A stretch of DNA of 64,000 bases from Serripes groenlandicus (Eukaryota; Mollusca; Bivalvia; Cardiida; Cardiidae): NCBI GenBank assembly GCA_031761405.1, contig JASEVX010000010.1, positions 13,097,918 to 13,161,917 on the forward strand, given 5' to 3'. The position numbers and the translations under genes are program-made. This document shows, piece by piece, positions 12,901 to 21,505 of this stretch (its first letter is position 1; every line of letters starts with the position of its first letter). The notes under the pieces were generated by a model that saw nothing but the letters and a program-made list of their open reading frames with translations, searched no databases and had not been told where the DNA came from.

Positions 12901-15900
12901 GTCCAGTATGTTGTCAGCTTAATAACTTTAGAAGCTTTTGTCCAATCATCACCACATTTGGTCAGAATGTGTATTGGGATAATATCTCGTACAAGTTCGA
13001 TAACTAACCATATCGCTTTAGTCAATTATAGCCCTTTTATTAAAGAAATTACCTAAAATTGGTCTTATCAGCTCAATAACTTTAGAAGCCTTTGTCCAAT
13101 CATCACCAAATTCAGTCAGAATTTGTATTGGCATAATATCTTATCGCCCTTTAAGTATAGAAATTACCCAAAATTGGTCTTGTCAACTCAATAACTTAAG
13201 AAACCTTTGTACAATCATCACCAAATTTGATCAGAATGTGTATTGGCATAATATCTTGGACAAGTTTGATAACTAACCATATCGCTTAAGTCAATCAAGA
13301 GTTATAGCCCTTTTATTAAAGAAATTACCTAAAATTGGTCTTGTCAGCTCAATAACTTTAGAAGCCTTTGTCCAATCATCACCAAATTCAGTCAGAATTT
13401 GTATTGGCATAATATCTCGGACAAGTTTGATAACTAGCCATATTGCTTAAGTCAATCAAGAGTTATTGCTCTTTAATCATAGAAATTACCTAAAATTAGT
13501 CTTGTCAGCTCAATAACTTTAGAAGCCTTTGTCCAATCATCCCCAAGTTTAATCAGAATGTGTATTGGCATAATATCTCGGACAAGTTTGATAACTAGCC
13601 ATATTGCTTTAGTCAATCGAGAGTTATTGCCCTTTAATTATAGAAATTACCTAAAATTGGTCTTGTCAGCTCAATAACTTTAGAAGCCTTTGTCCAAATT
13701 TGGTCAGAATGTGTATTGGCATAATATCTTGGACAAGTTCGATAATTTACCATGTTATCTAAGTCACTACACATTTATGTCCCTCGAAATGGCCAAAACT
13801 GTACTAACAGTGTCTGATCTCTAAATTTGCCTGATGTACAACCAATTATCACTATACTTAATTGGTCAAAAAAACCAGGACGGGCGTATTTTGTGACATT
13901 TGGCGCTCTTGTTTGATTTGCACTCATTAGGGTGCAGCTGCCTTTTTTAGCACTTGACAGTCCAATCATTATTTTTATGTTTTTTTGCCACAATGTTTTC
14001 AAATATATTCAATAATTAAGCTTTCATTTATAGAGAATTTGCAAATATTTGTCTGATTGTCGTCTGCTGCTGATTTGTTATATGTATGAAAGGGTTAAGA
14101 ACATGCAATATACCCCTAATCTATAGCTGTGATAATATTACATTTCAGCATGAGTACGTTATCACCAAAACAAATTTCCAATCCAAAAGGCTGCCAATTC
14201 CACGGGAGCGGTCTTGCTGGTAAAGATGAGATTCGCCAGGACAACAAATGGAGTTTGAAAACTCTGGGTACAACCATGAAGGATTTACAGCATGACAAGG
14301 TTAGTCGTTTAATACAGATTCCATTTATTTTTATGGCGAAGCAAAAGTGGTTTTCATTGTCTACGTTCGCATGCTGAGTGAATACATTTAGCATTTAACA
14401 TAGATGTCGCGGTTCGAACTCGCCTGAGGTCCCTGGTTCGAGCCCGCACTGACTTCATTTTCTTTCACCTATATATAGATATATACATTGGACTCGCAAT
14501 AACTCACGAGACTATATAGACTTAAGAGTTAACGACGTGTTCCAGAGATCCCTCGCTTCATACTAAATACATTTATGTATGTCGTTCATACTTAGATCTA
14601 CAGCAATACGCACTAATGAAAAGTAAGCCATTTATAAAACCATATAATAAAAAAGGACTGCAGAAATTCGGGTCACTTTAGATTTCAAGTTTGCAAGTGC
14701 AATAGTCAAAACATATTTAAATATCGTACGATCAAAACTTATGAGATAGTCGATATTAGTGGCTCAGACAAAGACAAGTTTAATGATCTGTTTCCTAACA
14801 AATATCTGTCGAATGAGTCGAGCTCCGATAGTTCAGTCGCTAGCAATGAGGGCTATCAATCGAGTGGTCAAGGGTTCAAGCTCCGGTTCGGCCATTCATG
14901 CTTACACATGAATGACAAAAGGCATACCTATTGTCATTTGTCTTCCATCAGTCGACTATATAGTATATGTTGGAAGGAAGCCGGATACCTGAAAATCATG
15001 TTGTGTGGAGTGCCGGTGCGAGAAACATAGGTTAAGTGAACTGGTATTACTCAAATACATTTGGCGTTAAGCTCCAATCAATCAATCAGTCATTGTCTCT
15101 AATGACCAAACCAAATAATATGCTGTGATACTTCAAATAATCGTCTCACTGATACGACACTTTAACCCTTTCCCACATACAACAAATCTGCAGCATACAA
15201 CTTTGAAAACATACCCGAACACATTGGGAAACTCCCTTAAAATGAAAGTACAAACATTGGATAGAGTTAAAAACATGTTGACAAAGGTCTAGAAATTGTT
15301 CATGTTGAGCAATTTCTTCTTTTGAAGACATGTTTTCAAAAAGCCTTCTGCTGAAGAGGCGTCAGAAAGCGTCTATATGAGGGAAAGGTTTAAAGAAACC
15401 CCAACATACGTTTTAAGGCCATTTTTAGCTCGCCTATTTGAAGAAATAGGGGAGCTAATGTAATCACCCCGGCGTCCGCGTTGGCGTTGGCGTACGCGTT
15501 GCCAGCTTGGTCAATCCTTTGCGTGCGAGGCCTTTTCTCAGACACTGTGTATGCTGTTGCTTTGAAACTTCATACACTTATTCAGGGTCATTAGGTAAAC
15601 TTATATGTCAAGTCTCATAACTCTGGAATTTTTACCGAATTGTGTCTCAGACACTGTTGCTTATCGTATATAAATAAATTTACAGATTTAAAAGGCCCGA
15701 AAGGGTCTGTATGGACTTGGTTAACATTTGCATGCAAGTATTGAAAAGGTTTTTTATCTTGCAATAGGTGATACTGTGTGACTTTACCTAATGCTATAAC
15801 TGTTCTGAAGTAGGCCCTGATAGACGATGGCCCTGATAGGCGAGCTATATTGTCCTCCGATAACTCTTGTTACATACAATACTCACGATTTTCTAAGACC

Positions 15901-16229
15901 TCAGATGTATGTTCATGTATTTACAGAGAACAATAGATATTCTGAAAATAGACATCGAGGGTTCAGAATGGAAAGCTATAGAACAAATGATTAAAAGTGG
16001 CGACATCTACAAAGTAAGACAACTCCTGGTAGAACTACACTTCGATATATTAGGAAAGACCTTCACCTATCCACTATCAGTGTTAAGTAAACTATATGAT
16101 GCAGGGTTTAAGATATTTAATAGAGAAAGAAACGTCTTTTGTCCGCATTGTAACGTTTTAAAGAAGGACCTCGGGTATTGGGTCTCCTACAACGTGGAAA
16201 TGTGCTACATTAATACACATCTCCTTTAG
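3849..16229 (+). CDS. METTL24-like methyltransferase gene, four 3' exons
   Basis: Four exons (3849-3958, 12673-12747, 14149-14299, 15927-16229) join in one frame to 212 residues plus stop; the 639 nt total divides exactly by three. All three introns are GT-AG. The product matches the C-terminal methyltransferase domain of the METTL24 / Methyltransf_22 family. Recognisable blocks in order are VGTVYDGGKEVCLDDP (residues 9-24), LVYSFG (32-37), FGCDVHTFDPS (52-62), IDILKIDIEGSEW (115-127) and a final cysteine-bearing segment near SYNVEMCYIN. FDPS and DIEGSEW lie where the family places its cofactor-fold strands. METTL24 proteins are predicted secretory-pathway methyltransferases of unknown substrate. 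The N-terminal part, with any membrane anchor, is not seen and should lie upstream. Intron 1 (8714 bp) carries an antisense DNA transposon; introns 1-3 also carry SINE and MITE copies. A possible AATAAA is at 16535. Confidence 0.87.
3985..4372. mobile_element. R1-related sequences in intron 1
   Basis: 'cccacatacaacaaatctgc' starts near 3991, followed by cagcagactactttg. A second half at 4230-4372 has 'tctccttctgttacaatgtt' and ends 'catgtgggaaaaag'. The two halves are separated by about 100 bp and may be one copy with an insertion. Confidence 0.55.
5206..8223 (-). CDS. Transposon-encoded protein, XPG/PIN-like core and CXC domain
   Basis: An intact 1005-residue ORF, the only long gene in the TIR element, and so probably its transposase. 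The N-terminus has a cysteine cluster C22-x2-C25-x3-C29 followed by a WHKLC motif near residue 90, suggesting a zinc finger. The middle third is unrecognised. Residues about 690-850 look like an XPG/FEN1-type nuclease core: HEEAD (736-740), DTDVLVLA (764-771) and HALTGCD ending at D823, giving acidic residues E737, E738, D740, D764, D766 and D823. The C-terminus (971-1005) has nine cysteines at 971, 973, 979, 983, 985, 992, 996, 998 and 1002, the spacing of tesmin/TSO1 CXC DNA-binding domains. Academ transposases are known to combine an XPG-like nuclease with a cysteine-rich finger, so Academ is my best family guess. An uncharacterised related family is possible. No frameshift or stop is visible, implying recent activity. 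Confidence 0.8.
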   Translation of the reverse strand: MADGLNIFKHGKKPKSIDWSKCIFCQSKCNALLTSPTTLKSNNKIGYISLSEDLKKFDDLKCLPMPVDLSLFDDGEGMEETFLKHKAKWHKLCRNKFSRLKLERIGKRLYFPDQSAEGETTTPSKLTRNRKTTGFLNPGQTPVIACDQPLYAIAKQIQWTWPDIFGENCFVVMFGGLHIQIAGLKALGNWLQDSGWTHALEQANVATAGTADSFLKASHVSKTFYAHQVTACALYRLMYTAFLARDEPELLDSTFEDWRSHKESVSPSFMFWSITLRFEITVMLFVKALREGDFALYKEALVSLVPWFFSLDHPNYARWLPVHIRDMVVLEQRNPDVAEQFAQGKFVVHKTQRSFSAIALDHAHEQNNKLIKGDGGAVGLTENANQLLRWMVSGPEVARVVHEFQSSINLLKHEQSKGPDIRHHDRQSFTQKRFTTHVLALSDTIEDMGNPFNDHSGDLLVLDSRNIVDASVIETVKNIEQAGKDQYNNFVAERLERKDKLLKSTIKQNKFPLFSRQTKKKISKEKQQIGYLKQDCSLFSKLYVSCQVRDGNLEDFFAHENSTFPPSLSQFGNLRLGTKSDLLHCLERHLQVTHELPPVNALVIDGAVVVNMLKPTGCQTFQDYSNNVFNPYISRQLSTVQRLDVVWDVYDTDSQKSATRSKRGKGVRRRVLPDTKIPGNWDSFLRVDDNKTELFNFLTDQIVNVHHNNKLVIATRDQGIVSLPQYDSRNLTPCSHEEADVKMMIHVADMSDQGLKKIMLRTVDTDVLVLAVAIFPKIAVDELWVAFGAGKNLRYLAVHSIVQSLGESKAKALPLFHALTGCDQTSAFCSRGKKTAWETWKMFDAATTSFLALSASPSLDTVLQEMPTIERFVVLMYDRTCAATHVNDARKYLFTQKGRSIECIPPTSAALLEHTKRAVFQAGYVWGQALKLLPDLPSPAEWGWVRENAKWEPFWSSLSQAAVSCQELLRCGCNPEKGCRGKCKCFKAAMLCTALCRCGGNCDRD
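8224..8904. other. 5' region of the transposon ORF
   Basis: AT-rich sequence between the ORF start and the right inverted repeat, with 'tatatataagc' 25-40 bp upstream of the ATG as a possible TATA box. No second ORF is present. Confidence 0.4.
9097..9135 (-). repeat. End fragment of the AACAAGAGG family
   Basis: Read on the minus strand, it starts aaacaagaggaccatgatgg and continues cccttgatcg, the conserved 5' end of the elements at 38251 and 39521. Confidence 0.7.
9190..9725. repeat. Single copies of the ~160-bp 'ACTCGAG' unit, split by a SINE
   Basis: It contains 'atatcgctctagtcactcga' then 'gagttatcgccctttaatta', the unit that forms the arrays at 11.4-12.4 and 12.8-13.9 kb. The SINE at 9420-9680 sits inside this copy. 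Confidence 0.7.
9420..9680 (+). mobile_element. tRNA-derived SINE with 13-bp target duplication
   Basis: The tRNA-like head has 'gggtagctcaattggaagcg' (A box) and 'ggtcacgggttcgatacccg' (B box). The body follows, with 'ccgtgatatgaccaaagatg' then 'ttgaaagcggcgttaaac', and the tail is AAAC repeats. It is flanked by perfect direct repeats of caggtcactcgag at 9407-9419 and 9681-9693. Intact A/B boxes and a perfect duplication point to a young insertion. Confidence 0.9.
9740..11394. other. Intron 1 of METTL24-like gene, AT-rich, unassigned
   Basis: No exon, RNA gene or clear repeat family was seen in this 1.6 kb. Confidence 0.4.
11395..12404. repeat. ~160-bp tandem array, first block
   Basis: About five units, each carrying 'caataactttagaagccttt', 'aatcatcaccaaatttagtc', 'tggcataatatctcggacaa' and 'gccatatcgctt', then 'cactcgagagttattgccct'. 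The block ends 'aaccaggacgggcgtatttt' then 'ggctctcttgttt', the same ending as the second block, so each is a discrete element with a tandem core. It lies in METTL24-like intron 1. Confidence 0.8.
12673..12747 (+). CDS. METTL24-like exon b
   Basis: The acceptor is 'ttttactctttacag' and the donor '...gatccaag|gtaaat'. The first base completes the glycine codon from exon a. The exon reads SNNKFDFEGSIIKWFGCDV then HTFDP. Its last two bases (AG) join C of exon c to give serine, completing FDPS. Confidence 0.85.
12789..13918. repeat. ~160-bp tandem array, second block
   Basis: It begins 'tatacgcctattttgaaaaa' and ends 'gggcgtattttgtgacattt' then 'ggcgctcttgttt'. The start and end carry a short inverted match (atacgcc / gggcgtat). 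Inside are five to six units of the same core as the 11.4-kb block. It lies wholly in intron 2 of the METTL24-like gene. Confidence 0.8.
12847..12898 (+). repeat. G-rich tract, possible G-quadruplex
   Basis: A run of about 15 G followed by repeated GGGC units (gggcgggcgggcgagcgggc). This has many G-triplets within 50 bp on the plus strand, inside the start of the second array block. Confidence 0.6.
13930..14097. mobile_element. R1 half copy
   Basis: 'tttttgccacaatgttttca' is followed by 'gtcgtctgctgctgatttgt' and the edge 'gtatgaaagggttaag'. The left half is missing. It lies 52 bp upstream of METTL24-like exon c. Confidence 0.6.
14149..14299 (+). CDS. METTL24-like exon c
   Basis: The acceptor is 'tattacatttcag' and the donor '...catgacaag|gttagt'. 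It encodes 50 residues from MSTLSPKQISNPKG to MKDLQHDK, with CQFHGSGLAGKDE in the middle. It joins exon d in phase 0, running DLQHDK into RTIDILKIDIEG. Confidence 0.87.
14403..14460 (+). repeat. Orphan tRNA-like SINE head
   Basis: Two B-box-like motifs, 'gcggttcgaactcg' and 'ctggttcgagcccgc', without a following SINE body. Confidence 0.35.
14821..15090 (+). mobile_element. tRNA-derived SINE
   Basis: The tRNA-like head is 'agctccgatagttcagtcgc' with B box 'agggttcaagctccggttcg'. The body has 'gtggagtgccggtgcgagaa'. It ends 'atttggcgttaagctccaat' followed by a (CAAT)n tail. It lies in METTL24-like intron 3. Confidence 0.75.
15163..15393. mobile_element. R1 fold-back MITE, full copy
   Basis: This is a reference copy for family R1. 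The left edge is taaccctttcccacatac, followed by aacaaatctgcagcatac and 'ctttgaaaacat'. The centre is a hairpin, 'gaaattgttcatgttgagca' then 'atttcttcttttg'. The mirrored right half is 'acatgttttcaaaaagcctt', ctgctgaagaggcgtcag, and the edge 'gagggaaaggttta'. It is about 230 bp and non-coding. It lies in METTL24-like intron 3. Confidence 0.8.
15427..15868. repeat. AGCTCGCC family element
   Basis: It begins 'agctcgcctatttgaagaaa' then 'ccggcgtccgcgttggcg', and ends 'gaggcgagctatattgtcct'-like sequence followed by 'aactcttgtt'. It is related to the start of the element at 27189 and the fragment at 19688. It ends about 60 bp before METTL24-like exon d. Confidence 0.6.
15927..16229 (+). CDS. METTL24-like terminal exon d
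   Basis: The acceptor is 'catgtatttacag'. It encodes 100 residues and the stop TAG at 16227. It starts RTIDILKIDIEGSEWKAIEQ, then LLVELHFDILG and LYDAGFKIFNRERN, and finishes ...MCYINTHLL. This is the most conserved part of the family. Confidence 0.9.
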   Translation, partial: RTIDILKIDIEGSEWKAIEQMIKSGDIYKVRQLLVELHFDILGKTFTYPLSVLSKLYDAGFKIFNRERNVFCPHCNVLKKDLGYWVSYNVEMCYINTHLL

Positions 16230-16639
16230 CTTTTTCAATTCATTAGACAAAAGCATAGCCACAAGAACATATTTGAAGTTGGCATATCTACAATATTAAT
16301 CTCCTCCAGTCAAACATTTTAATATACAATGTTTGTCCTTATTGCGTAGGTAAAACGAATTAAATCATAACAGTGAACACAATATCGCAAAATGATTAAA
16401 GAAGCTGTTATGGTCAGATAAAATCGCCGGCTTAACTGTGGTTGTTTTAAATATAATATTTCAAGACCATTTCTTTGAAAATCTTTTTGGAGTAATAAAC
16501 AGCCAAGAAAGCTGGAAGTTTGAATTTGTTACAGAATAAAACATGGTTAGCAAATGTAAAATTACTGTTTTCTTTTGCAATGTTGTCCTTAGTTAACTTG
16601 GTAGGAAACAGCTGTCATCTTTAGCGCTCTGTGTTGCGG

Positions 16640-16765
16640 GGTTGGCATTACAACTGACTGGCTGGTGTCAGGATAAATGGACTAGTAGTACTGGTAACTT
16701 ACCCAGGTAACGCCGTGATATAACCGAAACATTGTTAAAAGCGCCGTTAAACACCAAACATTGTT
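16640..16765 (+). mobile_element. SINE body, head truncated
   Basis: 'ggtgtcaggataaatggact' is followed by 'agtagtactggtaacttacc', 'aacgccgtgatataaccgaa' and 'cgttaaacaccaaac'. This is the unexpanded ancestor-like form of the 73-bp satellite unit at 53.96-57.6 kb. Confidence 0.75.
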
Positions 16766-16948
16766 TGCTGTCTGCTGTCATAAAAAACGCAAAGGTTATA
16801 TTTATGTCATACTTTACGTCCTTTATATGTTGTAAATAATAACTTATCTGTCTGACTGTTAATATACACATATTAACGTTATCATCTCATCGTCTATTAA
16901 TGTTCACAGCAACATCTATTCGAGTTATGTCAACCAAATTTCTGAAAC

Positions 16949-17112
16949 GTATTTAACCCTTGTCCTCATATAGACCCTTTCTAACGCATGTGTAGCAGAC
17001 GACTTTTAAAAACATTGTCAAAAAAGGAGAAATTGCTCAAAACGAGCAATTTCTCCTTTTGTCAAAATGTTTTAACGTTTTCAGAAGTAATTTCTTCATT
17101 TATAAGGATTTT
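16949..17112. mobile_element. R1 copy with perfect central hairpin
   Basis: Its centre pairs aaggagaaattgctc with gagcaatttctcctt around four to five bases (about 17029-17062). The left edge is aacccttgtcctcatatag. Confidence 0.7.
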
Positions 17113-17152
17113 CCATGTTTTTGGTGTAATTCCATACGTAAGGGGAGTGGGA

Positions 17153-17173
17153 TATATATATATATATATATAT
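17153..17173. repeat. (TA)n microsatellite
   Basis: An AT dinucleotide run directly against the left end of the P1 element at 17174. Confidence 0.8.
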
Positions 17174-17391
17174 GAGCCGTCTCGTGAGAAAACCAACATT
17201 GTGGACCCAGATCAGCTTAAGCATGCCGCACAGGCCTACCCGGACAGACACTTTTCGCCTCCTGTAGCTTTTCTGTTTCAGGAATCATTACTCTATACAT
17301 ATATCCTCCTAAGTTGGAATGTGTCGGCCGGCTGATCTGGTTCGATACATTACGCATAAACCATAATATTGGTTTTCTCGCGGGACGGCTC
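17174..17391. mobile_element. P1 MITE
   Basis: Left end gagccgtctcgtgagaaaac, right end ttttctcgcgggacggctc. The interior contains 'taagcatgccgcacaggcct'. It is slightly shorter than the copy at 1171. Confidence 0.8.
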
Positions 17392-17404
17392 AATTATGTT
17401 TATG

Positions 17405-17432
17405 TTTGTGTGTGTGTGTGTGTGCGTGCGCG
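17405..17432. repeat. (GT)n microsatellite
   Basis: A short GT run with one GC interruption. Confidence 0.8.
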
Positions 17433-17508
17433 TGAGTTAATTCTGAAGAAAGACAACGGCAATTCAAAATTGATAATTACATTTCTGCATCTTATACTGT
17501 GAGTTGTT

Positions 17509-17738
17509 TAATCCTTTCCCACTTACAACATATCTGTAGCAGAAGACTTTGAAAGCATATCGGCAAACACATAAAGACTCTCTATAAATGAATATCAATT
17601 ATTGAATAAAGTAAATATCATTTGTGGCAAAAAGTGAAATTTCTCATTATGAGTAATTTCTCCTGTTTCTACAATGTTGTCAAAAGTCGCCTGCTGCAGA
17701 GGCGTCACAAAGCTTCTCTATGTTGGAAAGGGATAAAT
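17509..17738. mobile_element. R1 fold-back MITE, full copy
   Basis: Left edge taatcctttcccacttac, centre 'gaaatttctcattatgagta', right half 'gtcaaaagtcgcctgctgca' and edge 'ttggaaagggataaa'. Confidence 0.75.
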
Positions 17739-17869
17739 TACCACCTCCTGTGTTTGTTCCCGTAGATAATGTAGTTTGTTGTAAGGTTATCATAGCTCTA
17801 AAGAGTTTATTGAACTATTTAAATGTTATGTTTTCACATATCTGAGACTGTTCTGGCCCAGTTTATACA

Positions 17870-18180
17870 TATGACAGAGCTCTAGATACGGAGGGTTTTG
17901 CTTGTTCTTAAATCCTTATTTTATCCGCGCAATGAGACGATTCTTTTGAGTACCTACACCATAGGGTTTGGTTGGATAATAAGAGAGATAATCTGGGAAA
18001 AGAGCTGTACACCCCTCCTTATCTGGACCTTTGATATGAGCTGTAACTTGTACCTCGTTGCATTTACTAACAATGAAGTCACTGGTGAGTCTGTGTATAC
18101 ACACATTCTCATCAGAGCCTTCACTGTCCGACTCAAGGTAATTCATATAGCAATGCCTCTGTCCACTAAACATTAAACGT
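17870..18180 (-). repeat. Coding-like fragment with a relative at 37995-38240
   Basis: A minus-strand open frame at 17916-18173 (85 residues) contains SDENVCIHRLTSDFIV and PTKPYGVGTQKN. A second, diverged copy on the minus strand at 37995-38240 has SGENVQMRVTQNDLL and TKPYVVDTQKN. Both share the flank 'agagctctag' and 'attcttttgagta' on the plus strand. I do not recognise the domain. It may be an exon of a gene family or a coding remnant in a repeat. Confidence 0.35.
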
Positions 18181-18510
18181 GTAGCTCCTCTGAAAAAGTA
18201 CGCGAATGTAACTTTCTAGGAGCACGTGTTTTCATACAGTTTCAGCACAGTCTCCAATGTCCGCCTATATGTTATTAAGATAATATGTCGCTATGTGAAA
18301 CTTACTATCATATACGGACTGGTGAAATGTAATATCGATATTTGAACAATTATCACGAATCTGCAAGTAAAAGCAACTATGGTATCTTTGAGAGCAAAGT
18401 GTTTTTTCACATACATACTCGTATGTGGTACTTCGGTGGGGTTAAGGCGTTATTAAACGAGCAAACTCCAGTTATATATAATTTTCCTCTTTTATTTTTC
18501 TACGTATATT

Positions 18511-18543
18511 CAAAGACCTAATAACAGTGTTATTAGGTCTTTG
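18511..18543. other. Perfect 15-bp-arm hairpin
   Basis: caaagacctaataac, a 3-nt loop (agt), then gttattaggtctttg. The arms are perfectly complementary. Confidence 0.75.
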
Positions 18544-18559
18544 GTATATTTGACCATGA

Positions 18560-18810
18560 ACAATGAGTTTCTACTCTATGGCGGATTCTCCCGCCAATTC
18601 CTGCATTATTTCCGTTGTGCTACATCTCCAATGTCACTTGCCTCCTTCGAGCGTCCCTCCTGGAAAACAACCAGTTCGAACAACAGTCCATCCAGATCTC
18701 TCACGTCACCCGCTTCCTTCGAGCGATCCTCTCGGACACCGCCAACTCGATCAAGACTACAACTATCTCCCTCCCTTATCTTTCTAGCTACCTTACTTTT
18801 ATAATACAGA
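18560..18810 (+). other. GC-richer, codon-like stretch of unknown nature
   Basis: This is less AT-rich than its surroundings. One plus frame reads LLRASLLENNQFEQQSIQIS then HVTRFLRAILSDTANSIKTT without stops. Two other plus frames are also open, so this may be chance. No family was recognised and no splice sites are convincing. Confidence 0.2.
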
Positions 18811-19687
18811 CAGGGTTACATTGTGACGTAAATATTCAGATAAACAGATGCCGTCCGTGGCAGAACGTAGGAAGACATTTTGTTACACCCTACCAAGATA
18901 GAACTCCGGCCAATATCATGAAAGATTTACCGAGCTGCATTTTTCTTTTCCAACATAATGTATTCATTAACCCAACATAGTTCTAACCATAACATTCAAA
19001 TGCTTCCCCATGTTGAGAGATATCCGGTATTCTTTAAGACCAATATCGAGTCTTATATAAACTACGTTATGGTTTGGCCATAACTCTTTCCTATCATTTG
19101 TCGTAGAAAAATACATATTACAATGTTTAAGTTAATACAACAGCAGGGGAAACGAAACGAAATATATCCACCTATATATAATACATAATACACATATTTA
19201 AGACAATGCAACACCAAGGCAATGATCATATAATACATAATTCACTAATTGAGTTTTTCTTAAGTCGGAATATACATTAGTTTTTCACATTCTGTAGGGC
19301 ATTATCGTACCCGGGATCTGTTTTTTTTCACAGCGTAGTTTCGATATATAAAGTAATAGTTGCTCACGCTTTTACGATTTTCAAAACACAACATTTTCAA
19401 AAGTCAGAGTTTATTCTTACTATATTGTTATTGTCCCAGACGTCATTTGGATCAACAGCAAACCGTGTGAGGAGTGCATTTCGATCTATCGCCTTAACCC
19501 AGCCATGAAACGGTCTAGTATCGCATAACTTTCTTTATTGACCTTGCTTCATATTGGAGAGGTCAACATTGACCCATCCCAAAGCAGAACTATAACTGGT
19601 GAGTCGACGGATTACTTCCTCCTTCTGGCCGCACTTAAAGTTCCGCCAAGACCAACCCTACTTAAAAGCAGATGTCTGCCCTTTTTC

Positions 19688-19840
19688 AGCTCGACTTTTC
19701 GAAGAAAAGGCTATCTATACTACTCGCACCGGCGTAGGCGTCGGCGTCTGCGTTGGTGTCACACCTTGGTTAAGGTTTTTGTACCAATCCCCTTTTTTGT
19801 CAAAACCACTACAGATATTGCTTTGAAACTTACAAAAAGA
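19688..19840 (+). repeat. Fragment of the AGCTCGAC tandem-core family
   Basis: 'agctcgacttttcgaagaaa' is followed by 'ggcgtcggcgtctgcgttgg', 'tgtcacaccttggttaaggt' and one core unit ending 'tattgctttgaaacttac'. It matches the start of the large array at 27189. Confidence 0.7.
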
Positions 19841-19920
19841 AAGTATAAATTTTATTTCAGAAAAGATTTCGACTAAAAGAGAAATTGTTTGTTACTAACA
19901 ATGTCACATTTTCCCTAATA

Positions 19921-21136
19921 TACCTATAGGTGCTACCTATTTACGAAAAAACGCAAGATAATTATAAACAAAAATCAAAGAACATACTTTGGCCATACAA
20001 AAAGGATTTATAAGTAATTGACTAGACATTAATAATGTTAATGTCATGTTTCTTGCATTATCAAAAACATATTTGGAATTCGTATTGCTGTCGTCTATTA
20101 TTACGAACAGAAAATAATAAAGTAAAAACTTTCAGAAAATCAAGGAATACATTTATAATGAACGAGGTTAAAACATGAGGGCCAAGATGATCCTTAATCG
20201 ATCACCTGCATTATGGTAAAAAAGCAAATAGATCAGCCCTTTACTGATGCCATCTGGCGACTACCTTTTTCAACCAGTCAATATGACTGGAACAAATTAT
20301 GTAAGGGGTCACATTTCTGCTAAACCCTTTCCCTATTAGAGACAGTTTCTGAGGCCTATGTAACAGACGATTTAGGAAAAGATTGTCACCAAAAGAACAA
20401 TTGCTCCTTATGAGAAAGTTATCCTTTTGCCACAATGCTTGATAAATAATTATACTTTGAATGAGTGAGGCAATAACTCATGTATAGGAATTTGGGGTCT
20501 TTCATGTTGATACCACTTTTTTTGCGGGAAACGACGTCGCTCTATTGACGTTACGCCAAGATGAAGGGTAACGGAAATGACGTCACGTCCTTCTTTGGCT
20601 ACGATACAGTCAACATTTAGGTTCGGGCGTAGATGGCTAATGCTGTCGTTTTTTTTACGAACGGGAAAACATATTTCTTACAGATTTCCATTTAGTTTTA
20701 ACTTTTCGTACAAATGTTTATTCCCACATAACACAGCATTTTAATGATCTTAAATATCTATTTAAAAAAAAATTTGATTAAAAAGACGACAATAATTTTC
20801 AATCCGTGTTTTTCCGCTCATTTTATACATACCCTAAATACCGATTTAAAAAAAAATGATTAAAAAGACGACAATAATTTTCAATCCGTATTTTTCTGCT
20901 CATTTTATACATACCCAAAATACCGATTTAAAAAAAAAATGATAAAAAAGACGACAATAATTTTCAATCTGTGTTTTACGTCTGCCTTTTATACATATCC
21001 AAAATGGCGGCCCATGGATTTTTCCAGTTTCATTTCAGAAAGCTTCATGGGTTATTGAAAAAAAAAAAAAAAAAAAAAAAATCTCACACCTGTTAACTAT
21101 AAGCGAAAAAAACAATTTATGTTTTTTTTTCGTAAT
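19921..21136 (-). mobile_element. Helentron-like unit 1, non-autonomous
   Basis: A 1.2-kb unit nearly identical to 24965-26180. On the minus strand its 5' end is ATTACGAAAAA (21136 inward). Its 3' end has the matching subterminal repeat TTTTTTCGTAAAT followed by the terminal palindrome ATAGGTAGCACCTAT (19926-19940). An inverted repeat terminal on one side and internal to a hairpin on the other is the asymmetric layout of Helitron2/Helentron elements. Inside are an R1-like piece (20327-20455), a TGACGTCA site, three to four tandem copies of a unit with 'gacgacaataattttcaatc', and an A-run near 21060. There is no ORF. Confidence 0.75.
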
Positions 21137-21505
21137 ATGAATATAGGTGGGACCTATTGCGGGCAAACAAATGGATTGGTTTACCACAAACATAATTACC
21201 AATGATTTAACTATCTAAAACATTTAATAAAGTCTTTTCTATTAAAGATGAAATTAAGTATGATTGGAAGAGGCAGTTTGCCAACATTTTACCTGTAATA
21301 GATATAATGCTGCCCAGCTCTAGCCACGGGGAGGCCACCTCTTTAAGAGCCAAATTTTGAATTTTGAAAAATGATCTAAATGGTCCAAAAGAATGACCGT
21401 TGAACTAAATGAAAATGAAACAAAAAAAACTTAAGAATTAATTTTGGTATTGATTTTGATGTATACAACATAGCTGTAACCACTGGAGTTAGCTGATAAT
21501 ACATT

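Noticed and set aside
17314..17502. Open frame across the P1 right end and (GT)n
   Set aside because: It reads MITE and microsatellite sequence only.
20241..20435. Open frame repeated at 25255-25479 on the minus strand
   Set aside because: Both lie in the duplicated non-autonomous Helentron units, over R1-like sequence. The conservation is due to recent duplication, not coding constraint.
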